Below, one piece after another: positions 12,452-22,973 of a stretch of 64,000 nucleotides of DNA. Position 1 is the stretch's first letter, and each line of letters starts with the position of its first letter. The notes under the pieces were generated by a model that searched no databases, had not been told where the DNA came from, and worked only from the letters and a program-made list of their open reading frames with translations. The stretch spans positions 20,844,708-20,908,707 of the forward strand of contig CM073896.1 in NCBI GenBank assembly GCA_037176705.1, in the 5' to 3' direction. The position numbers and the translations under genes are program-made. The stretch is from Molossus alvarezi. Taxonomy: Eukaryota > Chordata > Mammalia > Chiroptera > Molossidae.

Positions 12452-13441
12452 TTGAGGGAGAAAAAAATGGCAGCAAGGTGAATGGAAGCTACACGGATCT
12501 CCCAGGACCAAGTGGGAATTACAACTAAAATAAAGACAACTAAACTAAAAAGCAACAGACAAGCAGTGGGAGAGGACATGTAACTGGACACTGGTAGGAT
12601 CTGTGGAGGCGTGAGAGGGTGGCGGGCTGGTAGCGCACAGACAGCAGCTGTCTTAGCTGTGAGCAATGCCCTCAGAGTTAAAATCACAAACTTGCTCCAC
12701 AGAGCAGAGGGCCAGGACAGAGCACTAGATTGGCTACAGCCACTCACCTTGAGCTCCAGCAGAGGGAGGGTGGACTGGATTAGAAATCTGTGGGGACATT
12801 CGGATTTGGAGGGCACTCAGAGTTTTTGCTGAGTCGTGGCCACAAAGGACAGTGGACAGTTTGCTCCTTCCTAGAACTGTGGGGAAAAGCAGCAGCCCCT
12901 CCCCCGGAGATTCAACCTCACCCAGGTGAGCCAAAGAATGCAAATTGAGGCTCATTAATAACCAGCATCTGCTCCACCCTCTGGAAATTCTCTTATGCAG
13001 AACACCTGAGGGCTACATACCAAGGCCCTGAGTAACTGAGACTAATAGCCTTCAGGCAAAAAGCTAGAGGATAACTGAACCTTTCCTGGGCTTGCAAATG
13101 TACCCAGGAGAGTTAGACTTGAAAGTGGTTTAACGTGGGCTCTCCCATGCTCATTCAAACTCAGTAGAGCAGTGGTTCTCAACCTTCCTAATGCCATGAC
13201 CCTTTAAAACAGTTCCAAATGTTGTGGTGACCACCAACCATAAATTTAATTTTGTTGCTACTTCATAACTCTAATTTTGGTACTGCTATGTAGGCAACCA
13301 CTGTGAAAGGGTTGTTCAACTCCCAAATGGGTCGCAATCCACAGGTTGAGAACTGCTGCAGTATATGGAGCCACAAACAGCAGATCACCAACACCCACAG
13401 GGAAATTTTGGCAGGCTCCATAACCCACTGAGATAGCCAAA
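12452..13441 (+). promoter_or_regulatory. L1-B 5'UTR
   Basis: This is the presumed internal promoter region of the L1. It shares the 'gtggcgggctggtagcgcac' region and the 'ctcatgcagaacacc'-type blocks with the downstream 5'UTR of L1-A, but lacks the roughly 940-bp repeated upstream part of that element. A SPIN transposon interrupts it at 13170-13358. Confidence 0.75.
13162..13366 (+). mobile_element. SPIN/URR1-type hAT MITE in the L1-B 5'UTR
   Basis: The element is 13170-13358 (189 bp). It begins CAGTGGTTCTCAACC and ends GGTTGAGAACTGCTG, near-perfect 15-bp terminal inverted repeats. Inside are the family hallmarks 'gttgtggtgaccaccaacca' and 'tgtgaaagggttgttcaac'. Candidate 8-bp target duplications, as hAT elements make, are cagtagag (13162-13169) and cagtatat (13359-13366); the undisturbed site in L1-A reads cagtagtg. 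It encodes nothing and would need a transposase in trans. SPIN elements are known from vesper bats, murine rodents, galago, opossum, lizards and frogs, and are considered horizontally transferred. Confidence 0.9.
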
Positions 13442-14370
13442 ATGGTGAAACAAAGAAACAAATCCCAAATGAAAGAACAAGAGAACTCTATAGAAGATGA
13501 GATCAATGAAATGCTGTTAAGCAAATTATCACAGGTAGAGTTCAGAGCCATGATCTTGAGGAAGCTCAACAGCATGAGTAAGGACATCAGCACCATGAGT
13601 AAAGATATAGAAACATATAAACCAACCAAGTAGAAATGAAGAATGACATAGCAGAAATAAAGAACACATTGGAAGGACTAACCAGCAGAGTAGAGGAAGC
13701 TGAGGACTGGATAAGTGAATTAGAAGACAGGGTAGAAAAAATCAACCAATCAGAAAACCTAAAGGAAAAAAAAAAACAATTAAAAAATAGGAAGACAGCT
13801 TAAGGGAACTGTGAGACAATTGGAAATGTAGTAACATTTGCACCATAGGAGTCCCAATGAAGAAGAAAACGAGCAAGGGTTAGAGAATATATTTGAAGAA
13901 ATAGTGGCAGAAAACTTTCCTACCTTGATGAAGGAAGAAGACATTCAAGTTCAAGAAGCACAGAGAGCACCAAGTAAGAACAACCCAAACGGGGCCACAC
14001 AAAGACACATAGTAATCAAAATGCCGAAAATTAAAGACTACGAGAGTATCGTAAAGGCAGCAAGAGATGAGCAACAGGTTACCTACAAAGGAACCCCCAT
14101 TAGGCTCCCAGCTGACATCTCAACAGAAACACTACAGAACAGAAGGGAATGACATGAAGTAATCAAGGTCATGATAAACAAGGATTTGAATCCAAGACTA
14201 CTCTACCTAGCAAAGCTATCATTCAAAATAGAAGGTCAAATACAGAGCTTCCCACACACACACAAAAAAGCCTAAGGGAATATTTTAACACCAAACCAGC
14301 ACTGCAAGAAATGTTAAAAGGACTGCTGTAATTAGTAGAAGAAATAGTAAGAAAAATATACCGACACTAA
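13442..14370 (+). pseudogene. L1-B ORF1 relic
   Basis: The start at 13442 (MVKQRNKSQMKEQENSIEDEINEM) aligns with the ORF1 starts of L1-A and L1-C. The N-terminal coiled-coil part is broken at 13631-13633. The RNA-recognition and C-terminal part is open at 13838-14152 (EENEQGLENIFEEIVAENFPTLMKEEDIQVQEAQRAPSK..TYKGTPIRLPADIS), which is family-typical. A nonsense change just after MLKGLL (near 14330) truncates the tail, and the ancestral stop is 14368-14370. Intact length would be about 310 codons. It is non-functional. Confidence 0.88.
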
Positions 14371-14449
14371 AAAAAAGGGGGGTGAGCAATACAATAAATA
14401 AGTACATATCAATAGTCACCTTAAACATAAATGAATTGAATGCTTCGAT

Positions 14450-14724
14450 AAAAAGATACAGAATAGCCCTGGCCAGTTTGGCTCAGCGGTTGGAGCGTCG
14501 GCCTGCGGTACAGAGAGACCCGGGTTCGGTTCCCGCTAAGGGCACATACCTCTGTTGCAGTTTGTCCCCGGCCCTGGTTGGTCGTGCGGGTGGCAGCCAC
14601 TCGATGTGTCCCTTCACATCGATGTTTCTCCCTCTCTCTCTTCCTCTCTCTCCCTCCCGCTCTGTCTGAACAAAAAATGGAAAAATGTCCTCGGGTGAGG
14701 ATAAAAAAAAAAGATACAGAATAG
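14450..14724 (+). mobile_element. VES SINE in L1-B ORF2
   Basis: A non-autonomous tRNA-derived bat SINE, mobilised by L1 machinery. The element is 14467-14707. It has an A box (tggctcagcggttgg), a B box (gggttcggttccc, 14521-14533), a pyrimidine-rich body with 'cacatcgatgtttctc', and an A-tail. A perfect 17-bp duplication (aaaaagatacagaatag) flanks it at 14450-14466 and 14708-14724. Confidence 0.95.
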
Positions 14725-17160
14725 CTACTGAATAAAAAAGCAGGATTCACATATATGTTGTTTACAAGAGACTCACCTCACAACAAAAGAATCACATAGG
14801 TTGAAACTGAAGGGACGTAAACAAATCTTCTAAGGAAACAAAAAGAAAAAAATAAAGCGGAGGTACCAATACTCATATCTGATAAAGTAGATTTCAAAAT
14901 GAAGGGCATAACTAGAGACAAAGAAGGCCACTACATAATTTTGAAAGGATCTATCCAACAGGAAAATATAACCTTGGTAAACATATATGCACCCAATATA
15001 GGAGCACCAAAATTTAGTAAAAATCTTCTGGAGGACTTCAAAGGAAAAATCAACAGCAATACAATCATTCCAGAGGACTTCAACACCCCACTGACATCAC
15101 TGGATAGATCATCTAGACAAAAAATAAACAGGGAAAAAGAGACTCTAAATGAATCAGAACACCAAATGGATTTAATTGATATCTACAGAGAATTACACCC
15201 CAAAACTGCAGAATTTACATTCTTCTCAAGTGCACATGGGAAAATCTCAAAGATAAACTACATGTTAGAACATAAACTAAGTCTCTGCAAGTTCAAGAAA
15301 ATTGAAATCATATCAAGATTACAATGGCATGAAACCAGAAATCAATTGCAACAAGAACATGCTAAGACATTTGAAAACATGGAGGTTAAATAGCATGTTA
15401 TGGAACAATAAATGGGTTACCATGGAGATCAAAGAAGAAATTTAAAAAATCTTGGAAACCAATGAAAATGAACACACAACATAAAACTTATGGGACACAG
15501 TGAAAGAAGTTCTGAGAGGGAAGTTCATAGCACTACAGGCCTACCTCAAGAACAAGAAAAAATTTCTAATTGACTACCTGTCCTCACAACTTGAAGTAGT
15601 AGAAATTAAAGAAAAAAAAAACCACAGAGCAAGTAGAAAGAAGGAAATAGTAAAGATCAGAGCAGAAATAAACAACATGGAGATCAAAAAACAATTCAAA
15701 AGATCAATGAAATAAAGAGCTGTTTTTATGAAAAGATAAACAAGATTGATGGATCCTTAGCTAGACTCACCAAGAAACAAAGAGAGAGAATGCAAATACA
15801 CAAAATCAGATATGACAGAGGAGAAGTCATAAGTGACACCACAGAAATACAAAGGATTGTTAACAAATACTATGAAAAATTATACGGCAACAAATTGAAC
15901 AATCTAAGCGAAACGGACAAATTTCTAGAAACACATAGTCTCCCAAAATTGAACTGGGAAGAGATAGAAAACTTGAACAGACCAATAACAACAAAAGAAA
16001 TTGAAGATGTAACCAAGACTCTCCCACCAAACAAAAGCCCAGGCCTGGACAGCTTCACAGGGGAGTTTTACCAAATATTCAAAGAAGAATTAAAACCCAT
16101 TCTCTTCAGACTATTCCTAAAAATTCAAGAAGAAAAAAGACTTCCAAACTTGTTTTATGAGGCCATCATAATTTTAATTCCAAAACCAGAAAAAGATACT
16201 ACAAAGAAAGAAAACTACAGGTCAATATTCCTGATAAACATAGATGCCAAAATGCTGAACAAAATACTAAAAAATTGGGTCCAGCAATACATCAAAAAAT
16301 AATTCACCATGACCAAGTGAGATTCATCCCAGGATGCAAGGCTGATACAATATTTGCAAATCAATAAATGTGATATACCACATAAACAAAATGACAGATA
16401 AAAATCACGTAATCATATCAATAGATGCTGAAAAAGCATTCAACAAAATCCAGCATCCATTTCTAATAAAAACGTTCAGCAAAGTGGGAATAGAGGAATC
16501 ATATCTCGACATAATAAAGGCCATATATGAAAGACCTACATCCAACATCATACTCAATGGACAAAAAATTAAAGCATTTCCCTTAAGAACAGGAACAAGA
16601 AAAAGATGCCCACTTTTGCCACTCTTATTTAACATAGTACTGGAAGTTATAGCCACAGCAATCAGACAGGCAGAAAAAATAAAAGGGATCCAAATTGAAA
16701 AGAGGGAAGTGAAACTGTCATTATTCACAGATGACATGATTTCATACATACAAGACCCTAAAGATTCCATCAAAAATCTACTAGACTTAATAAATGAATT
16801 TGTCAAAGTAGCAGGATAAGAAATTAATGGCATGAAATCTACAGCATTCTTATACACCAATAATGAAGTCACAGAAAGAGTAACTAAAAAAACAATCTCG
16901 TTTACCATCATGGCAAAATATTTAAGATACCTAGGAATAAACTTAACCAAACAAGTAAAGGACCTATTTGCATAAAACTACAAGTCATTGAAAAAAGAAA
17001 TAGAGGAAGATATAAAAAAAGTGGAAGCACATACCCTGTTCATGGATTGGAAGAATTAACATCATTAAAATGTCCATATTACCCAAAGCAATCTATAGAT
17101 TCAATGCAATCCCCATCAAAATACCAATGACATATTTCATAGAACTAGAACAAATACTTC

Positions 17161-18719
17161 AAAAGTTCATATGGAACCAAAAAAGACCCCGAATAGCCAC
17201 AGCAATCTTGAAAAAGTAGAACAAAGTAGGTGGGATCACAATACCAGATATCAGGTTATACTACAAAGCGACTGTAACCAAAACAGCCTGGTACTGGCAC
17301 AAGAACAGGCATATAGACCAGTGGAACAGAACTCAAAACCCCGAAATGGACCCAAGGCATTACACTCAATTAATATTTGACAAAGGTGGCAAGAGCATAC
17401 AGTGAAGTAAAGACAGCCTCTTTAATAAATGGTGTTGGGAAAATTGGATAGCTACATGCAAAAAAAAAATGAAACTAGACCATCAACTTACACCATACAC
17501 AAAAATAAACTCAAAATAGATAAAAGACTTAAACGTGACCCGTGAATCTATAAAAATTTTAGAAGAAAATGTAGGCAACAAAATTTCAGACATCATACGG
17601 AGCAGAATTTTCACTGACACATCACCTAAGGCAACAGAAACAAAGGAAAAATTGAACACATGGGACTACATCAAACTAAAAAGCTTCTGCACAGCAAAAG
17701 AAACAATCATCAAAATGGAAAGGCAACCCACTGTATGGGAGAACATCATTGCCAATGATGTAGCAGATAAGGGGTTAATTTGCAATATATATATAGAGTG
17801 CTCATACAACTCAACAAAAGGATGACAAAGAACCCAATTAAAAAATGGGCAGAGGAGCTGAATAGACACCTCTCCGAACAGGACATACAAATGGCCAAGA
17901 GACATATGAAGAAATGCTCAACATCACTAATCATCAGAGAGATGCAAATTAAAACGACAATGAGGTATCACCTCACACCTGTCAGAATGGCCGCCATCAA
18001 CAAATCATCAAACAACAAGTGTTGGCGAGGGTGTGGAGAAAAGGGGACTCTAATACACTGCTGGTGGGAATGCAGACTGGCGCAGCCGCTATGGAAAACA
18101 ATATGGTGTTACCTCAAAAAATTAAAAATTGAACTTCCATTTGACTCAGTGATCCCACTTCTAGGAATATACCCTAAGAAGCCTGAAACACCAATCAGGA
18201 AGAATATATGTACCCCCATGTTCATAGCAGCACTAATTACAATAGCTAAGATCTGGAAACAGCCCAAGTGTCCACCAGTAGACGAATGGATAAAAAAGCT
18301 GTGGTACATATACACAATGGAGTACTAAGCAGCGGTAAGAAAGAAAGATCTCTTATCCTTTGAGACGACATGGAGGGACCTGGAAAGTATTATCCTAAGT
18401 GAAAGAAGCCAAGCAGAAAAAGACAAATACCACATGATCTCACTTATATATGGAATATAATGAACATAACAGTCTCAGGAATACAGTAGACCCAGAAACA
18501 TGGAAGTAGGGCATGGACTGACATCCCTCAGAAGAGGGCATGGAGTGGGGTGGGAAGAGATAAACCACAGAACTTATATGCATGCATGCATAACCAATGG
18601 ACATGGACAACTAAGCCGGGGACGGGGCGAGGGTGGGGTGGGGAGGGGGGTGCCAATGGGGTAAAAAAGGTAAAATATCTGTAACAAAAAAATAAATAAT
18701 AAAAATAAGTAAATAAAAT
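17161..18719 (+). mobile_element. Younger 5'-truncated L1 nested in register in L1-B
   Basis: L1 sequence starting 'aaaagttcatatggaacc' runs from 17161 through the ORF2 end and a 3'UTR to an A-rich tail at about 18684-18719. The same motif then restarts at 18720 and runs to the end of L1-B. The 3'UTR of this first copy ('cagtagacccagaaacatgg', 'gggcatggactgacatccct') belongs to the younger subfamily seen at 7020-7240. The second copy's 3'UTR matches the older host type. The insert is therefore 17161-18719, and its left edge continues the host L1 at the same coordinate, so the exact junction cannot be placed. Confidence 0.85.
17535..18460 (+). pseudogene. ORF2 C-terminal relic of the nested L1
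   Basis: This is the thumb and cysteine-rich C-terminal part of ORF2p ([23 protein letters not shown], then [16 protein letters not shown]). It is open at 17780-18328. A nonsense change at 18326-18328, where other copies have 'tactatgcagc', precedes the ancestral stop at 18458-18460. It is incapable of retrotransposition because endonuclease and RT are absent. Confidence 0.85.
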
Positions 18720-20249
18720 AAAAGTTCATATGGAACCAAAAAAGACCTCGAATAGCCACAGCAATCTTGAGGAAGAAGATCAATGTTCGAGGGATCACAT
18801 TGCCAGATTTCAGGTTATACTACAAAGCCACTGTAATCAAAACTGTCTGGTAATGGCACAAGAACAGGCATGTAGACCAGGGGAACAGAACAGAGAACCC
18901 AGAAATGGACACAGGGCAATAAGCTCCATTAATATATGACAAAGGTGGCAAGAGCATACAGTGGAGTGAGGACAGCCTCTTTAATAAATGGTGCTGGGAA
19001 AATTGGACAGCTACATGCAGAAAAATGAAACTAGACCATCAACTTACACCCTACACAAGAATAAACTCAAAATGGTAAAATACTTAAATGTGACTCATGA
19101 ATCCATAAAAATCCTAGAAGAAAATGTAGCCAACAAAATTTCAGACATCATACGCAGCACAATTTTCACTGATACATCACCTAAGGCAATAGAAACAAAG
19201 GAGAAAATGAACACATGGGACTACATCAAACTCAAGAGCTTCTGCACAGTGAACGATACAATAATCAAAACAGAAAGGCTACCCACTGTATGGGAGAGCA
19301 TAATTGCCAATAACATATCAGATAAGGGGTTAATTTCCAATATATAGAGAGTGTTCATATATCTCCAAAAAAGGAAGACAAAGAACCCAATTAAAAAATG
19401 GGCAGAGGAACTAAATAGACACCTCTCTAACAGGACATAAAAATGGCTAAGAGACATATGAAGAAATGCTCAACATCACTAATAATCAGAGAGATGCACA
19501 TGAAAACAACAATGAGGTACCACCTCACACCTGTCAGAATGGCCGCCATCAACAAATCATCAAACAACAGGTGTTGGCGAGGCTGTGGAGAAAAGCAGAC
19601 TCTACTACACTGCTGGTGGGAATGCAGAATGGTGCAGCCACTGTGGAAAACATTATGTTGTTACCTCAAAAAAATTAAAAATTGAACTTCCATTTAACCC
19701 AGTGATCCCACTTCTATGAATATGCCCTAAAAAGCCTGAAACACCATTCAGAAAGAATATATATACCCCCATGTTTGTAGCTGCACTGTTTACAATAGCT
19801 AAGTTCTGGAAACAGCCCAATTGTCCATCAGTAGAAGAATGGATAAAAAAGCTGTGGTACATATACACAATGGAGTACTACGCAGCGGTAAGAAAGAAAG
19901 ATCTCTTATCATTTGAGACTACATGGAGGGACCTGGAAAGTGTCATCCTAAGTGGAACAAGCCAAACAGACAAAGACAAATATCATATGATCTCACTGAT
20001 TTGTGGAATATAATGAACATAAGAGTCTGAGGAATGGGGTAGTCCCAGAGACGGGGAAGTAGGGTACAGACTGACAATCCCCAGAAGAAGGGTTGGTGGG
20101 GGAGAGATAAACCACAGAACTGATATGCATGAACAATGAACATGGACAACAAAGCTGAGGACAGGGCAGGGAGGGAGGGGAAGGGGAGAATCAGGGGTGG
20201 AAAAGGAGAAACATCTGTAACAAAAATTAATTAATAAAAAAATGAAAAA

Positions 20250-21254
20250 GAAAAGAAAAGAAAAGTTTGTAAGGCAGAAAATGAGAATCCAGTTAGGCAG
20301 GAGACATGCAAAGAGAAACTCCCTTTTGAAGGCTTCCCAAGCTTTTCCCTTTAGGGCCTAAATGTCTGCTGTTTCTCCAGACATTGATGAGGAAGCTGTT
20401 TCTGACCTCCTATATTCCTGATCTTCTTCCCCAATTAGTGAGTCTTCTCAGACTCCAAACACCTGATAACCTGATTCCAATTCTTAATGTTCCTTCTTTT
20501 GAGCGTTCTGCTTTATTTTCCTTAACTTGTATTTTGAGTCCCATTAACCCTCGTATAATTCAGCAGGACGTGCTCAACTCCCTTTCTCTGGAAATTCATA
20601 ATGCAGTGTTATGTCTGCTTTGATTATTATTACAGGTTTCTCCAGTGCTCTCTAGTTACTTCTACCTACTGGTAAAGATTCTCTACTTGAGTTCCACGGG
20701 CCACTGTACTTTCACAAGCAAGCATAGCAACATTCTCAATATTCACACAGCAAACTCTCATCACAGCACAGGCTCTAAGCTTAGCCAATAGTAATCCTTT
20801 ATAGTGAAATCACAAATAGGATTCTAGTCACTACAATATTTTCACTGGTGAAAAAATATTTATCAAAATTGTTATCTAAGAGTAATGACTGATTTTTTTT
20901 TTCTTTCTTTTAGGTACTTTTTACATTTCTCTACATACAGCATATGTTAAGTTTATCACTTGGGGAGGGGAGTAAAATAGTCTTAACTTATTTTAATAAT
21001 GGTCAAAGTCCAAGGTTGATACTTCAAACAACATTTGTATACTGATATAACTAAATGTTTTAATGCTACCTTTTCAAATGTACGTTCCGCCACAAGAAAA
21101 GGGCCTATTTTTAGAAAAATTATGGAAGTTGGTATGCAGATCTGGGCCAACAAACTCAAATTTTATTTCCATTTTTTAAACCATGGTATAACTAGGAAAA
21201 TTGAACCAATTATCTTTAGGAAGGTAACATAGATACAGATATAGATTGTATCAT
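20250..21254. other. AAAAG-rich tail then single-copy sequence
   Basis: A short (AAAAG)n stretch at about 20248-20265 abuts the L1-B tail. Beyond it I see no gene or named repeat. A 79-codon ORF at 20384-20623 has no recognisable motif. Confidence 0.5.
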
Positions 21255-21416
21255 ATATAAAAAATACATTGATGTGAGAAACATTGGCTGCCTCTGGCAC
21301 GACCCCTATTGGGGATCAAGTGTGCAACCAGCGCATGTGCCCTGACCTGGAATCGATCCCCAGGATCTCTCAGTCCCTAGGACGACAACCAATACACTGA
21401 GCCACACGGGCCGGGA
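21255..21416 (-). mobile_element. VES SINE, antisense
   Basis: Read on the minus strand it has a head 'cggcccgtgtggctcagtgt', a B-box-like 'gatcgattccaggtcaggg', the 'caataggggtcgtgcc' middle part and the 'tttctcacatcaatg' body. It is moderately diverged and the terminal A-tail is degraded. No clear target duplication. Confidence 0.85.
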
Positions 21417-21800
21417 TGATTTATACATCTTTAAATGTGATACTACGTGCTATGATATCTTCAACAGAGAAAGTGAGTTTCATTATCACTGGCTCAAAAG
21501 TGACAATATTGCATCTACACTGCCCTCATCAATGTGGAGATTAATACTAAATGCTCTCTATATTCTTAGAAGGGACCTAGAACGATCTCAGATATGTTTG
21601 GAATGTTTTCAGTATCCCATGGTTAATGCATATTTGTCAACAGTTAGGAGGCAGCAGAGCAGGCCTAAGGTATGAGCAGCAGAAAAAAGCAGTGTTAATT
21701 CAGGTGACAGAAGTACTGGGGGCTATATTTTAAAATGTGGAATAAGTTGTGCAGAAGAAAGATGTGAACAAGCAATGATGCTCTTGACACTAACCAAATG
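21417..21800. other. Single-copy sequence, nothing recognised
   Basis: No repeat signature or coding motif is visible between the antisense SINE and the L1 fragment. Confidence 0.4.
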
Positions 21801-21916
21801 TTATGGCTCTCTTCATGCTCTTCTTTTTGTCATCACCATTTATCCCCACTAAACCCTCTTCCACCTCCACTGCTCCCTCCACAATCACCACCCTGTTGTC
21901 TCTGGCAGTGAGTACT
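21801..21916 (-). mobile_element. Old L1 3'UTR fragment, antisense
   Basis: The block 'ccatttatccccactaaacc...caccctgttgtctctg' resembles the antisense L1 3'UTR at 36900-37000. It is cut at its right edge by the T-run of the next antisense L1. Confidence 0.55.
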
Positions 21917-22795
21917 TCCTTTTTTTTTTTTTCTTTTTTTGTTCAATCCCTCCACCATCATCCTCCAGCCCACCCTCCCATGACAGAGGTCAGCCTCTGC
22001 TATGAGTCTGCCTCCATTTTGCTTGCTACTTCAGTTTGTTCATGAGGTTCCACATATGAATGAGATCATATGGTATTTGTCTTTCTCTGACCTGCTTAGT
22101 TCATTTAGCCTAATGCTCTCCAGATCCACCCATGCTATAAAAAATGTAAAATGTTCTTTGTGATGGCCAAGTAGTATTCTGTTTTGTAAATGTATCAACG
22201 CTGTTTTAGCGACTCATCTTCCGATGGACACTTGGGCTGCTTCCAAAGCTTGGGTTATTGTAAATAACACTGCAATGAACTTAAGGGTGCATATATTCTT
22301 TCAAATGAGTGTTTTGGGTTCCTTCAGAGAAATTCCCAGCAGTGGAAATGCTGGGTCATAAGGTGGTTCTATTTTAAATTTTTTGATATAACTCCATACT
22401 GCTTTCCACAGTGGCTACACCAATCTGCATTGTCACCAACAGTGCACGAGGGTTCCCCTTTCTTGATATCCATTCCAACACTTGTTTGTGGATTTACTGA
22501 TGATAACCATTCTGACAGGTGTGAGGTGATATCTCATTTGGTTTTAATTGGCATTTCTCTGATGATTAGTGACATTGAACATCTTTTCATATGTGTATTG
22601 GCCATCTGTATGTCCTCTTTGGTGAAGTGTCTATTCAGGTCCTTTCCCATCATTTAATTGGATTGTTTGTTTTGTGGTCATTAAGTTTCATAAGTTCCTT
22701 ATAAATTGTGGATATTAAGCCCTTAACAGATGTACGGTGATTATGTTCTCCTATACAGTGGGTTGTCTTTTCATTTTGATGGTTTCCTTTGCTCT
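21917..22795 (-). mobile_element. 5'-truncated L1, antisense
   Basis: The T-run at 21919-21945 is the A-tail. It is followed in antisense by the 3'UTR ('cacatatgaatgagatcata') and the ORF2 C-terminal region ('cacttgggctgcttccaaag', 'tccactgtggctacaccaat'-type blocks) up to about 22795. The sequence is more diverged than L1-A to L1-C, so it is an older subfamily. The right end meets the RalGDS/RGL4-like exons. Confidence 0.85.
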
Positions 22796-22973
22796 TGTCA
22801 GGAAGTAAAGTTACTGCTATTGTCTGATGAGATGCTCAGGGTAGGGGACCCAGGCCGTGACCTCACTTCCTGACGATGGAGCCCACAGAACCTGGAGACC
22901 TGGTAACCATGCAGCCACATTCTATAACAGCCACTGTCCGGCTCACTTGGGGAGAGACACTCGAGAGGACAGC

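Larger units (their letters stand above)
14382..20013 (+). pseudogene. L1-B ORF2 relic with damaged active sites
   Basis: The family start codon appears changed to GTG (14382), followed by the expected NKYIS motif. The reading continues past the VES insertion (14467-14707) and the nested L1 (about 17161-18719) to the stop at 20011-20013. The endonuclease QETHL remains near 14766, but the GDFN motif reads PEDFN (near 15070) and the SDH motif near 15315 is deleted. The reverse transcriptase FADD reads FTDD (near 16723). Any of these would be expected to cripple catalysis, in addition to several frameshifts. The C-terminal cysteine region ([19 protein letters not shown]) is intact near 19570. 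Confidence 0.9.
12452..20236 (+). mobile_element. L1-B: full-length L1 hosting SPIN, VES and a younger L1
   Basis: The order is 5'UTR (12452-13441), ORF1 relic (13442-14370), ORF2 relic (about 14382-20013) and 3'UTR with tail (20014-20236). Its start ('aaaaatggcagcaaggtgaa') corresponds to the 5' end of L1-C, so it seems full-length for its subfamily. A candidate AT-rich 13-bp duplication, 12439-12451 against 20237-20249, is consistent but weak because it is A-rich. Three later insertions interrupt it: SPIN at 13170-13358, VES at 14467-14707 and a truncated L1 at about 17161-18719. Both ORFs are broken. Confidence 0.9.

Noticed and set aside
14467..14560. tRNA gene called from A and B boxes
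   Set aside because: The boxes belong to the tRNA-derived head of a VES SINE flanked by a 17-bp duplication. There is no cloverleaf-competent acceptor end. The same holds for the other VES copies.
16405..16950. 181-codon ORF antisense to L1-B
   Set aside because: It is the mirror of the ORF2 reverse transcriptase. Antisense frames of L1 often stay open because of the A-rich bias.
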